From the NCBI GenBank assembly GCA_029959195.1, contig CP114117.1:1-64000 (forward strand): a DNA stretch of 64,000 bases, read 5' to 3'. A program made the translations under genes and the position numbers. Of the stretch, positions 1-9,404 are shown piece after piece (the first letter of the stretch is position 1; every line of letters starts with the position of its first letter). Under the pieces are notes generated by a model. The model searched no databases and was not told where the DNA came from. It saw only the letters and a program-made list of their open reading frames with translations. The stretch comes from Dictyophora rubrovolvata. Lineage: Eukaryota; Basidiomycota; Agaricomycetes; Phallales; Phallaceae.

Positions 1-327
1 TCCTAAACCCTAAACCCTAAACCCTAACCCTAAACCCTAAACCCTAAACCCCTAAACCCTAAACCCTAAAACCCTAAACCCTAAACCCTAAACCCTAAAC
101 CCTAAACCCTAAACCCTAAACCCTAAACCCTAAACCCTAAACCCTAAACCCTAAACCCTAAACCCTAAACCCTAAACCCTAAACCCTAAACCCTAAACCC
201 TAAACCCTAAACCCTAAACCCTAAACCCTAAACCCTAAACCCTAAACCCTAAACCCTAAACCCTAAACCCTAAACCCTAAACCCTAAACCCTAAACCCTA
301 AACCCTAAACCCTAAACCCTAAACCCT
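1..327. repeat. Telomere repeat array (CCCTAAA)n
   Basis: About 46 tandem copies of CCCTAAA start at base 1 and stop sharply at 327. Near the outer end there are a few variant units (CCCTAA, CCCCTAAA, CCCTAAAA). The C-rich strand reads 5' to 3' into the chromosome, as expected for a left chromosome end. The unit corresponds to TTTAGGG, which is typical of plants and some algae. Most fungi use TTAGGG. Confidence 0.97.
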
Positions 328-380
328 GGCGGTTAATATCAACATCTCTCCGCTTAATTAACCTTGCTATAAACAACTCT

Positions 381-410
381 CCGCTTAACCTCGCTTAACC
401 TCGCTTAACC
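381..410. repeat. Subtelomeric 10-mer tandem repeat
   Basis: Three tandem 10-mers of the form (T/C)CGCTTAACC lie here, with a related partial copy near 350. The TTAACC core resembles the telomere unit, so this may be degenerate telomere-derived sequence. Nothing else is recognisable between the telomere and base 469. Confidence 0.5.
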
Positions 411-469
411 CTTACCCGACCTCCGCGTACCATATTCGGCTTCTCAATATGTCCTGAATAATAGTAAAG

Positions 470-809
470 ACAACAACAATACCATGCCCCGCCTCCTCAT
501 TCGTCTGTGCAATCAACCGAATACAACCCCCGACAACCTCTATTCCAAGGGGGGTATCACCCTCAGCAAATGCACAATCCACATGCTCCTCCCGGAGCGC
601 TATCCGGTGCGCAGATTCCACATGCACCGAACAAATCCAACGAAATGTACCCGGCTTACCCGGCTCCTGCACATGAGGAGTATAACCCGGCCCAGCCGGG
701 TTTCACGAGGAATAGTTTCAGCGCAGGTAATCGGCCTGCTTATCCTCCACCGTATATGGGACAGCCCCCGCCAGGAAACAATGGCGAGTATAACAGAGGG
801 TGGAGGTGA
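470..809 (+). pseudogene. 3' exon of a proline/glycine/tyrosine-rich protein, cut off towards the telomere
   Basis: An open frame from about 470 to a stop at 807-809 encodes roughly 112 residues rich in Pro, Gly, Tyr, Asn and Gln. It carries repeated YNP/HNP and PAYP elements and a PPPY motif near its end, the type of site bound by WW domains of Rsp5-family ubiquitin ligases. A splice acceptor (AAAG at 466-469) with a branch-like CTGAAT upstream fits an internal intron boundary. Only about 140 bp separate it from the telomere and no upstream exon is visible, so the 5' part was probably lost at the chromosome end. Such tails are common on fungal membrane proteins, but the parent protein is not recognised. 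Confidence 0.5.
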
Positions 810-1402
810 AAGTAGAGTAGACAGCAGATATACCCGTGCAACGTTGTAGGATTTTTGAAGTCCTGTATTTCATTTAAATATTTGTATCGGATTGTTAAAT
901 ATGTAAAGAAGAATACTACTAACCTTTTTGAATCCATCCTACTCAACAGGCAATTTGTAAACGTTCGCGAGTGTTTGGCCTTTCCGCTCATGTGTTTGTT
1001 TTTAAGAGCACTCGAGTTTAAAAATTCGACCAATGCTAATTAAACAGACAGCTTAACGGTGAGCAAAGGATTGAAACGAGCTAAAATGCGTACCTTGTTG
1101 GTGACCGCTGCAAGCAACTGGATGGAAGAAAGAAACCTCTCGGTCCGAGATGACTTCTAAGGCGAGATTATATATCGCACACCCATCAAAGGCATGTTAT
1201 TATCGATGAAACAATCGATACAATAGCTTGAAAGGGGAACGCGTAATATAATGGTTCAATCGATGAAAGGGATTCATAGGGCGTCTAGTATGGCAGCCTG
1301 AGTGACGTGACAATTGAAAGGGACCAGAGTCAATAGAAATTAGAAGCGATATATTCAAACACTTAAATAGTATACAAAAGCGTGGAAAATGAAAGTACTT
1401 TT
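810..1402. other. AT-rich spacer
   Basis: Only short open frames without recognisable motifs are present. It probably holds the 3' flank of the proline-rich exon and of the DUF202 fragment that converges on it. Confidence 0.4.
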
Positions 1403-1724
1403 TTAGTCCTTGAGCCCAATTAACAGTCCAAAGAGGACAGAAGCCAGCGCAGCAATGATTACGCTGATAGCGATCACCGTGGTGCGTGCAACTGGAAATT
1501 GATTTCGCATTAATGAAGTTTGCACGAAAAAGTATCGGAATATTCCTATAGCTCGATATCAACTGTTATGAATGGCCGCGATGCGGGTTTGATACTTACC
1601 AACACACAGGACAAGCACGCCTGCCATTACAGTCGTTGCACCAAGCGGACGAGCAGCGCGTTGCAATGCACTCCCATCTTTCTGTCTAGAACCTTCTTCT
1701 TGGCCTATCGAAATAATGAAGAGC
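1403..1724 (-). pseudogene. 3' fragment of a DUF202-family membrane protein
   Basis: Two minus-strand exons, 1600-1724 and 1403-1545, are separated by a 54-nt intron with a GTAAGT donor and a CTATAG acceptor. They encode the C-terminal part of a small membrane protein: a loop, a first hydrophobic helix (ATTVMAGVLVLCVG), the link IFRYFFVQ, a polar turn ending FPVARTTV, and a second helix finishing at LLIGLKD. This order matches fungal DUF202 proteins. The N-terminal signature (NERTFLAWLRT-like) should lie just upstream, but that sequence is an unrelated low-complexity Gln/Glu region read on the other strand. The gene therefore looks truncated at about 1725-1740 by rearrangement. The exact upstream edge is uncertain. 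Confidence 0.65.
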
Positions 1725-1734
1725 CTTGTCGTTT

Positions 1735-2612
1735 TTCCTCAATTTCTTGTGTGGGCATCGCCCGAGGGCTATGAAAGCCTCAATGCTGACAAACTAGAAG
1801 CCGAGTCACAACAAGAACAAGAGCAAGAGCAAGAGCAAGAACCTGAACAAGAACCTGAACAAGAGGAGATCCAGCCTGAGCTTGAGGCTCCTCGTGGGGG
1901 GCAAACGAGGTCGTGGACCAAAAGACAGCAAGGAGTTGAAGGAATCGCTGCAAGCTGCAGGAGCTGCGGGCAATGTGTTAGCGGCTAATATCGCACAAGT
2001 CTCGCAAGACCCTGTTGAAGAAAATGCACCGATAATGGTTCACACACATCCGTCAACCGCTCCCCAGCCGGCCCCATCAACAGCTGGGTCTGTCGCAACC
2101 ATCACTTCGCCCAAAGGTTCTTCAACAAGAATTGCTGATTTTGCCGTCCTTTTGCTCCGTGACAACATAACTTCCGTGAACGCCAATCCTACGAAATCTG
2201 AACATATCACAACAACCAGTTACGAAGTCAAGCTTTTGGCCGAAATCAAACGCTTGGCAAGCCGTGGCTTAGAAGGAGGAGAGTTCCTGGACCAAATTAG
2301 AAAAATGACACGAACTGCGATCCAGGATGTCTATGCCCAAGCAGCTTTGTGCTTTTTGAAACGAATAAAGATGTCAAATCGGTCATCGCCATAGCCGCCT
2401 CTGGCGTTTATTGGCGCCATACTACCGTTCTCAAACGTGAAAATATAAATCATGTCGCTTTGAAGGAAATGTCGATTGATTTGACCTACACTGAGGAGTA
2501 TGTTGCCCCTTCTTTGACTTTTCCAATGCCGTTGGAAGACTCTTTGGAGGAGCTGCAGAGGTTGTTTAAGGCAGTGTCGCAAAAATCGATTCGGCTTTTT
2601 TTTGATTATTAA
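1735..2612 (+). pseudogene. Acidic/Gln-rich hypothetical protein, frame-broken
   Basis: Protein-like sequence continues across frames. A Q-E repeat at 1805-1866 (GAGCAA-type hexamers) is followed by a basic patch (GGKRGRGPKDS), a low-complexity linker, then a conserved-looking part containing STRIADFAVLLLRD and LLAEIKRLASRG, and finally VIAIAASGVYWRHTTVLKR. The spacing of the Asp and the EIK is reminiscent of PD-(D/E)XK-type folds seen in basidiomycete proteins, but that is only a suggestion. Two single-base shifts break it: one inside a G6 run at about 1896-1901, one near 2346-2350. The frame ends at 2610-2612 inside a large palindrome. Its left end abuts the antisense DUF202 fragment, so it is probably truncated there as well. 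Confidence 0.45.
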
Positions 2613-2690
2613 CCGATCAAGGCAATTACTTGGATTTAATTGCCTTGATCGGTTAATAATCAAAAAAAAGCCGAAATTGATTTTTGCGAC
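2576..2690. repeat. 115-bp near-perfect palindrome (hairpin)
   Basis: The left arm (2576-2628) and right arm (2637-2690) are inverted copies about 53 nt long with an 8-nt spacer. They differ only by a one-base indel and an adjacent substitution. The left arm contains the last codons and stop of the preceding open frame, so the right arm is an inverted copy of a coding end. The arms include A8/T8 tracts. Confidence 0.9.
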
Positions 2691-3053
2691 AAGTGTGCAA
2701 GTGATAAAGTGCTCGAAGCCTCTGCTACGCAGTATTCTTCCAATAATTGTCCATGTTTATGAATTACTCTGTTCTTATACTGTTTTAGATTGGAATAACG
2801 AACATGTGTAATATTGTCGATAATCCTTTTACGACGCAACTATGACTGAACTCCTAATATAGCTCTTCTGGAAAACTTTCGAATTATTGTTGAAGGTGTC
2901 TAATATCATCCATAGTCGTTATGCGTTCATGGAAATGGATGGTATACACTTAGTAGGAATGATATTTCAGTGGAAAAAAGACTTGATAATCTATTATTAC
3001 ATCTCTGTTTGCACAACAAACCTATACTAGAAACCGACTCCTTGCCTTCAAGG
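2691..3053. other. Spacer
   Basis: No coding or RNA signal recognised. It is the 3' flank of the minus-strand methyltransferase. Confidence 0.4.
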
Positions 3054-3971
3054 CTATGTTTTCTTCAGTACCAGCAAGTACTCGTTCCCGAAATGTCCAG
3101 GTATGCTGTCTTGAGGCGTTCGAGCGATAACAGTTTCCCACCCTTCTCCCAAGGCTTCATTATAATGCTCCGGGCGAACATAGAAAGGGGGGCCATCTTC
3201 GGTAGCTGTGAGTGGGTAAATCAAAGCAATGAGATATCCTCCGGGCTTGATTAGAGAATTCATTTGACGACCCCATGTGGGACGTCTCGACGGTGGGATG
3301 GCGACAAAGAAGCTAATGGAGACGACAGTGAAGTTACCATAACACAAGTAGCAGTTCAACTTACGTGTAGTCGTAAATTAAATTAAAACGTTCATTTTCT
3401 GATACCGCAAACGAAAAGAAATCCCTTTCTAGAAACGTAACCTTCCCGGCAGGTAGATCGGGTGTTTTGCTTAACAGTCTAAGCTCACGAAGAAAAATTC
3501 GTGAAGTACAATAGCAGGAAATTAAAGACGCGTGACGCACCCATGGGCAGCTTTAACGGCTGTGGGAGAGATATCTATAGCGACAGTATCCAATCCAAGG
3601 GTGGTCGCTATGAAAATGGGATCATAACCCTGTTATAGATAATCGCATTTCAGCATTTGAAAAAAGAAAAAACTGCAATGTATTTGATGACTCACCCTTC
3701 CACAGCCGGCTACGAACGCTCGTCCCTTTCTGGGCCAACGTTGCTCGTCTCCCATAAGTAAAGATCGCAAAGGTGGCTGACTTTCGTCGATAACTTCCCA
3801 TGGGACAACATTGTCTTTCCTAGTTTCGAGGAGGCATTTTTGGTTTAAATCCAAGATTATTTTGATATACAGTACATACCAGGCTTTCTCCCAACCATCA
3901 GTTTTGAAATCGTAGATTAGTTTTCTGATAACTGCCCTTTCGCTATCCAGGTCTCTTTCACGCTCTGACAT
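3054..3971 (-). CDS. Thiol methyltransferase, TPMT/HOL family
   Basis: Five exons (3880-3971, 3696-3819, 3541-3629, 3365-3478, 3054-3312) join in phase to a 225-residue SAM-dependent methyltransferase, the usual length for this family. Features in order are the N-terminal GWEKAW, a PWE...QPPL segment, the SAM-binding motif I ending GCGR (residues about 69-72) followed by GYDP, motif II GLDTVAIDIS, then DFFSF, NLIYDYTFFVAIPPS and GGYLIALIYPL. TPMT-like enzymes of fungi and plants methylate small thiols or halide and bisulfide ions using S-adenosylmethionine. The start is the ATG giving MSERERDL. The introns are 52-66 nt. No signal peptide is seen, so it is probably cytosolic. The substrate cannot be read from the sequence. 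Confidence 0.9.
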
Positions 3972-4119
3972 AATGATGAGTATGCCGAGCAACTACCGAG
4001 TTGACTATTTAAGCGGAGTTTCAAATGATTGCAACCTCACACTCACCAGGTACGCTGTTACATTTACATGATCCTCGTTTTGTGGGGGTGCTGATTGCGA
4101 TCAGCAATATACCTAATAA

Positions 4120-5809
4120 ATGTCGCATTTTCCACGTGGTCTGTCCCCCGCTGTTCCTATAGAAGAACAGCCAACTATCGGCCTAATTGGAATGGGAGAG
4201 ATGGGGAAAATGTATGCCAGACGTTTGACGGAGGCGGGATGGAAGAGGTACGGTCTGAATTCTTACGCTAATAAAGAACGGATCGTGTTATGTTATTGCA
4301 GAATCAACGCGTGCGACTTGCCCAGCAAGTTTGAGCAGCTAAAGACTGAAATGAAAGGTAATGCGTTTTCCCTCTCTAGATCTATTCTCTTAATACTAAA
4401 ATCGAATTTAAAATTTAGACTATCCCAATGTCAATATATTGAAGGATGGTCATCTTGTTAGCCGCTCATCGGATTTCATTGTCTACTCTGTGGAGGCGGA
4501 GTTTATAGGTCGTGTCGTGGAGGAATATGGTCCTTGTACGTATTTGTTTATATGACGCAGTGTTGTGACTGAGTTTATCGGCGAAAGCGACAAAACTAGG
4601 GGCTGTAGTGGCAGGCCAAACCTCTGTCAAGGCTCCTGAACGCGCAGCATTTGAAGCCAGCCTCCCAGAAGACGTCCATATTGTCTCTTGTCATTCCTTG
4701 CACGGCCCCACTGTTTCAACTGTAGGACAGGCACTGGTAAGAAAACGTCTTTCAAGACGCCGTTTTTATCAACAGTATTTTAATAGGTCATAATTCATCA
4801 TCGAGGTCCTGAATGGGCGGTTCACCTGGTAGAAGACATACTTCGCCCTTTCCAATCCCGTTTTGTCTACCTTAGCTACGAAGAGCACGATCTCGTCACA
4901 GCGAACACCCAAGCGGTAACACATGCAGCTTTCCTCAGGTCCGTGGAATGTTCACATCCATAATTGTCTACAGCGCTAAATTCATCCATATGTCATCTCA
5001 TCTCAAATCAATTGTTTCCTCTCTCCTCGCCTTTTGTTCAATTATAACCCGGCCGCTTCTCTTCTTCACAATACAGCATGGGAACAGCATGGCTAAATTC
5101 GGCTCAATACCCATGGGAAAGCACGGGGCTTTACGTTTCTGGCATCGAAGTCGTCAAAGTAAATATCACCCTTCGGATTTACGCTAGCAAATGGCATGTC
5201 TACGCGGGATTGGCAATCCTTAACCCCTCTGCTCAAGTTCAGATCAAGCAATATGCCAGGAGCACGACGGAACTTTTTAAACTGATGTTAGCCGGTGATA
5301 AAGAAGGTCTTCGCAAACGGGTATATGACTCCCGGTCAAAGGTTTTCAAACCTGATTCCCAGCCAATTCTCTTATCAGAAGATTTGCTGGATCAATTCAG
5401 TCTTGGGAAGAAAACCGATGTATCCAATGCTCTCTACAATTCCCATCTATCACTTCTGGCCATGGTCGATTGCTGGGCCACTCTTGGAATTGATCCGTTA
5501 ACCCACCTTGGCTTAGCTGGAACCCCTGTATTTCGTATGTGGATTGGTGTAGCCGAATATCTTTTTCGCTCTACTTCTAGGCTCGACGCCGCAATCAATG
5601 CAGCCATTTCCGACACTACCCATCGATCTCACGACCTTGAATTCACTTTAGCCGCGCGAGGGTGGAGCCAATGCGTTTCATTCGGTAGCTTCCAGTTATA
5701 CGAACAAAGATTCAAAGAGACCGCGATGTTTTTCGAACCGCGATTCAAAGAAGCTGCTGAGCTTGGAACCAAGATGATTCAAGCCATATCCCGAACAACA
5801 CAAAAATGA
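4120..5809 (+). CDS. TYR1: Prephenate dehydrogenase (NADP+)
   Basis: Six exons (4120-4247, 4302-4357, 4419-4535, 4588-4736, 4787-4938, 5077-5809) join to 444 residues, the size of yeast Tyr1. The N-terminal Rossmann motif IGLIGMGEMG (residues about 20-29) binds NADP. Further landmarks are VAGQTSVKAPE, VSCHSLHGP with the conserved histidines, RFVYLSYEEHDLVTANTQAVTHAAFLSMGTAW split by an intron, and KVNITLRIY / KWHVYAGLAILNP. The enzyme oxidatively decarboxylates prephenate to 4-hydroxyphenylpyruvate in tyrosine synthesis. A GTAAAT...TAG stretch within the last exon could mimic an intron, but its reading frame encodes conserved residues, so I keep it as coding. The gene looks intact. Confidence 0.95.
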
Positions 5810-6124
5810 ACCAACTCGAGAGATTACAATTTTCTCAAGTTGGTCAACAAATGAAGCTGTCAAAGAACGTGTAACAAAAATAGTTTGTAGGCCTCCCTCC
5901 TTTCAAGAAATGTTGTATTAGCTCCCTATACCTGCGATTATGAATGAATTCCTTACACCTCGTGCATGAAATAGTTCTGATTCATCGTTTACACTAGTTT
6001 TACACCAATGCCCGCTGGGTAAATCATCAATATCGAGAACGAAACTCGTCCTTGAAAGCAAGCAAGACCAGTCCCCGATTGAAGACTGTAACTGATTTTT
6101 TAAGGCCTGGCACGTATGAGACAG
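5810..6124. other. Spacer between TYR1 and tRNA-Thr
   Basis: No coding signal. It holds the TYR1 3' flank and ends at the tRNA terminator. Confidence 0.4.
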
Positions 6125-6131
6125 AAAAAAA
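6125..6131 (-). terminator. RNA polymerase III T-run
   Basis: Seven A on the plus strand read as T7 five bases downstream of the minus-strand tRNA 3' end, a normal Pol III terminator. Confidence 0.8.
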
Positions 6132-6136
6132 TTAGT

Positions 6137-6222
6137 AGGCTACTAGGAGATTTGAACTCCTGGTCTTCGCATTAGACGCTATAACGTACAAGTGCGACGC
6201 TGTACCCCTTAGCCAAGCAGCC
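6137..6222 (-). tRNA. tRNA-Thr (anticodon UGU) with a 14-nt intron
   Basis: A full cloverleaf folds on the minus strand. The acceptor stem is GGCTGCT with AGTAGCC (one G-T pair), the D arm is GCT/AGC, the anticodon stem is TCGCA/TGCGA and the T arm is AGGAG-TTCAAAT-CTCCT, with a five-base variable loop. The loop CTTGTA gives anticodon TGT at 6188-6190. A 14-nt intron (6173-6186) sits after position 37, the canonical place for nuclear tRNA introns. The discriminator base is T and CCA is not encoded, as expected in eukaryotes. Confidence 0.93.
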
Positions 6223-6381
6223 GCCGGTGCGAATCGATAACTAGTAACCCTTATAGAAGCATATTCAGATACGAAGGAAGTTTCTGACGTCATGCAGTAG
6301 TTACGGATTAACCAAGGCACCACTTCGAATGTTATATACATGGTCCGAGGAAGAGATGGAAATCATACACCGTTACACATC

Positions 6382-7409
6382 ATGTCTTTAAGAAATATCG
6401 GAACTTATACTAGTGCTTTCAAACAAACGAGACGATCGTTGTTGTCGACCCTTCGTTATAACCATCATCACGCGTTCGGTCAAAACGTGTCTCCCACATC
6501 CCTCGGCGGATACAGTTTCATCGCTTCAAACCCCCTTCCTCCAAAACCTCGTCTGGAAGCGGGCCGGTGTATAACGGAAATAAGAGGTCCTTACTATAAT
6601 GCAGTATTCGGTCCCGCTGTGCTGGAAGATACGCTCAAGATATCTGGTGCATGGGTTGACGGCTTGAAATTTGCCGGCGGAGCATTTACCCTCATGCCAA
6701 CCAAAGTTATCAAGGAAATGACCGATATCGCTCACAAACACGGTGTATACGTCTCTACGGGAGGATTTGTAGAACGCATCCTCGCGACTAGCAATGATAG
6801 ATCTCGAGATGTACAGCGATATGTTCAACAATGCAAAGAGTTAGGTTTCGACGTTATCGAACTCTCTACGGGTTTTTTGTCTTTGCCTGTGATGGATTGG
6901 GTAGATTTGGTTCAATGTGTGCAGAAAGAAGGCTTGAAGGCTAAACCCGAGTTGGGTATTCAATGGGGCGCCGGCGGGGATGCTTCGATTGAGGATTTGC
7001 AGGAAGCGGGAACGTCTGATGTGGGGACTTTGATTAATACTGCGAGTGCTTTGTTGGATGCTGGAGCAGAGATGCTTATGATTGAAAGTGAAGGCATCAC
7101 GGAGAATGTTGAAACTTGGAGAACAGGTATGTTCAGTTTTATTGTATCTTTCGGCATCTACATTTACGTCACGAAACCCAACGAACAGACGTCCTGTCAA
7201 GTATCATTCAGAAGTTGCCTCTGACGAAACTCATGTTCGAAGCAGCCGACCCGAAAGTATTTGAATGGTACATTCAGAATCATGGTGTCGATGTGAACCT
7301 CTTCATCGATCATTCCCAAGCTATACAACTTGCTTGCTTGCGGGCAGGCATATGGGGCACGAATAAAACGTTCGGAAGGGTTGTGAACTTTAGACCGTGG
7401 AAAAATTAA
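6382..7409 (+). CDS. Phosphosulfolactate synthase-like (ComA/HSA32 family) protein
   Basis: Two exons (6382-7126, 7189-7409) join to 321 residues. The body matches the ComA family: TEIRGPYYNAVFG, SGAWVDGLKFAGGAFTLMP, GVYVSTGGFVERIL, LGFDVIELSTGFLSLP, KPELGIQWGAGGD, and ADPKVFEWYIQNHGVDVNLFIDHSQAIQLACLRAGIWG. Archaeal ComA adds sulfite to phosphoenolpyruvate in coenzyme M synthesis, whereas eukaryotic relatives such as plant HSA32 have a thermotolerance role and no proven reaction. The first 35 residues are rich in Ser, Arg and His without acidic residues, which suggests a mitochondrial presequence (inference). An upstream in-frame ATG at 6340 would add 14 residues; I prefer 6382 because it begins the presequence-like stretch. 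Confidence 0.85.
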
Positions 7410-7679
7410 AAGTTGACTTTGCTTAACCCCGAAAATTCTTTTCATTAGTATAAAATTATCTCGCCTCCAACTTCCTGAGACTATCCCATGTATTAATGCC
7501 AGCGCATGTATTTACGCACGGCCTTATAAGAATAACAAAAAATACGCAGGTGAATTATAGTCGAGAAACATAGAAAAGTATGGGTGAAAATGGCGAAGAA
7601 CTACGATGAGATTCTTGAAATCGACATCTAAGAAGAGCAACGAACAGCTAAAATAGATAATTTCAGCATGAGCTTCATG

Positions 7680-7935
7680 TCAAACATCGAGACAGAGTTC
7701 ACCATCTCCAGGACAGCAAGCAGGACCAACACCGAACTTAATGGCAGGTGTAGGGCAAACCGGTACTAATAATGGAGGTTTTAGAAAGACGAACGTAAGG
7801 TGGTGGTGGGGGCAGGTTTGAAGACTTACAATTAGGGTTGCAGCAAGGAGTAGGGTCTTGTGCCGCAGCAAATTGGGAAGCAAAGCCCAAAGCGACCAAG
7901 ATGACAGAAATAGGAGCGAAAGAGCTGAATTTCAT
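7680..7935 (-). CDS. Small cysteine-rich secreted protein
   Basis: Two exons (7830-7935 and 7680-7765) with a 64-nt intron encode 63 residues. The first 25 or so form a clear signal peptide (basic start, hydrophobic core ISVILVALGFASQFAAA, cleavage near AAAQ). The mature part, about 38 residues, has six cysteines in the order CC-C-CC-C and many prolines. The doubled cysteines recall hydrophobins, but it is too short and lacks their spacing, so I leave it as a small secreted protein of unknown function, a class that includes effectors and surface proteins. Confidence 0.7.
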
Positions 7936-9404
7936 TGCAGAATACTGGGAGACAACTCTGTACTACAGGTTAATCGAGAAAGACTCGGGGTTTATAAATC
8001 CACAAAACATGGATGCGTCACGAAAAAGAGGTTCGATGATATAACCGCAGGTCCTGAAGCCAATATCAAATTCGCCAAACAAAATCTACTTTGAAAACAT
8101 GCGACTGGATAGCGGCAGTCGCGGCCTACGGAACACGTTAATAAACGAGCTCAATTTTGTACCTTGTGCCAGAGGCTCCAACTTAGAGACCGGGTCTCTG
8201 GTGACTGACCCCTGAAAGAGTCGCCTTGTAACCCGGAGAGAAAAAGCAATTGAGATGTTGATTGATATATGGAGCAATGGCGCTGTTCGATCATTACACT
8301 AAACCAGAGCCAGGCGAAAGCGACGAGGAGGACGCTCAGTACGGTGGTAACAATTTCGCAGCTGAAGCCCAGGGTTATAGAATGCTGTTGTACTGTTACA
8401 TTGAAATCTTGGGCTAGAGTCAAGTGTTATAGTTATCAAACGCGTTTAGACTGCCGTTCAAAGTCTGAGGTAATACCGTGGAGACATACGTGAGGAAGCG
8501 AGCCAGGATTAAGGGGTATACGAGGGGCGCCGACACTGTAACCTACCAATGGCAAACGGTCTAGCTGAAATGCGTTGTATATCGGACCTGGTGCGAGAAA
8601 TGTCGGCGTCATAGTCAGGTCAAAGCAGTCGTGTAAACGGATATGCCAGATTTGAAATCTGCGCCAGATTCCAGCATGTGAGTGAGTGAATGACCATTGA
8701 ATAATATTGACGTGTGACGGGCGCAATGATGCGCGACATCTGTATGTGAGTCACATGCTTCAGCCTACGTCTAATACGCACGTCGCACGTTCGCCCAACT
8801 TTGGCTAAACCGGCAGTTTCTTTGGACCGACGACTTCACCCTCAGCACCTTGAAGGACATCAGGACATCCGATCATGTTCGAGAAAAGTTCTAAGGTATT
8901 GTGTTTCTCACGACTCCACTGCTACCTATCAAAAAACTTTACAGCGCAGGAGAGGAAATCTAGATATACGGGTAGTTCAATCATCAATCTGGGAGTGCCT
9001 TAATGTTTTTCATCGCAAACATGAGCTATCAAGACGACAACCGCCAAGTCAGGGGAGTCAAATGACCAGGAATTTCTTTCTGCGTCGATGTCGTCGTTTT
9101 GTGTTTTTTGTTAAGACAACGGCGTAGGATCCTTTTAACTTAGAACAAGTCACAAGGCCTACTTTTTCTTAGTTAGTCAGGCGTTGGCTTTTGAAGGCTA
9201 TGCAATATGATAATATTCATCCTCAACGTATTATTAAAAAAAAGAACTCGGCCCTTAACAATACAATACAACTAACTTTTCATTACTTATGTATCAAAGG
9301 AATCCATACACAATCAAAATCGAATATGAGAAAGATAGTCCCATTTACCAATGGATTTTCTAAAAAGGGAGAATAACTAAAAGTTTGAAAAAAAAAAACA
9401 AAAG
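7936..9404. other. Intergenic, weak open frames only
   Basis: On the minus strand, 8151-8423 contains one strongly hydrophobic stretch (EIVTTVLSVLLVAFAWLWFSV) and 8436-8726 a proline-rich frame. They are separated by GTATGT and CTCTAG signals, but the phases do not close, so no gene is called. The right end is AT-rich and is the 3' flank of the PHD/SET gene. Confidence 0.4.

Noticed and set aside
1200-1562. 120-codon minus-strand frame over the DUF202 fragment
   Set aside because: It is a shadow frame; the spliced frame at 1403-1724 gives recognisable membrane-protein sequence.
5158-5188. Possible short intron (GTAAAT...GCTAG) inside the last TYR1 exon
   Set aside because: It is only about 30 nt and its frame encodes KVNITLRIY-type residues that are conserved in prephenate dehydrogenases.
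7680-7935. Hydrophobin
   Set aside because: It has six rather than eight cysteines, is too short, and the spacing does not fit.
8151-8726. Possible two-exon minus-strand membrane protein
   Set aside because: Donor and acceptor signals exist but the reading phase does not close and no family is recognised.
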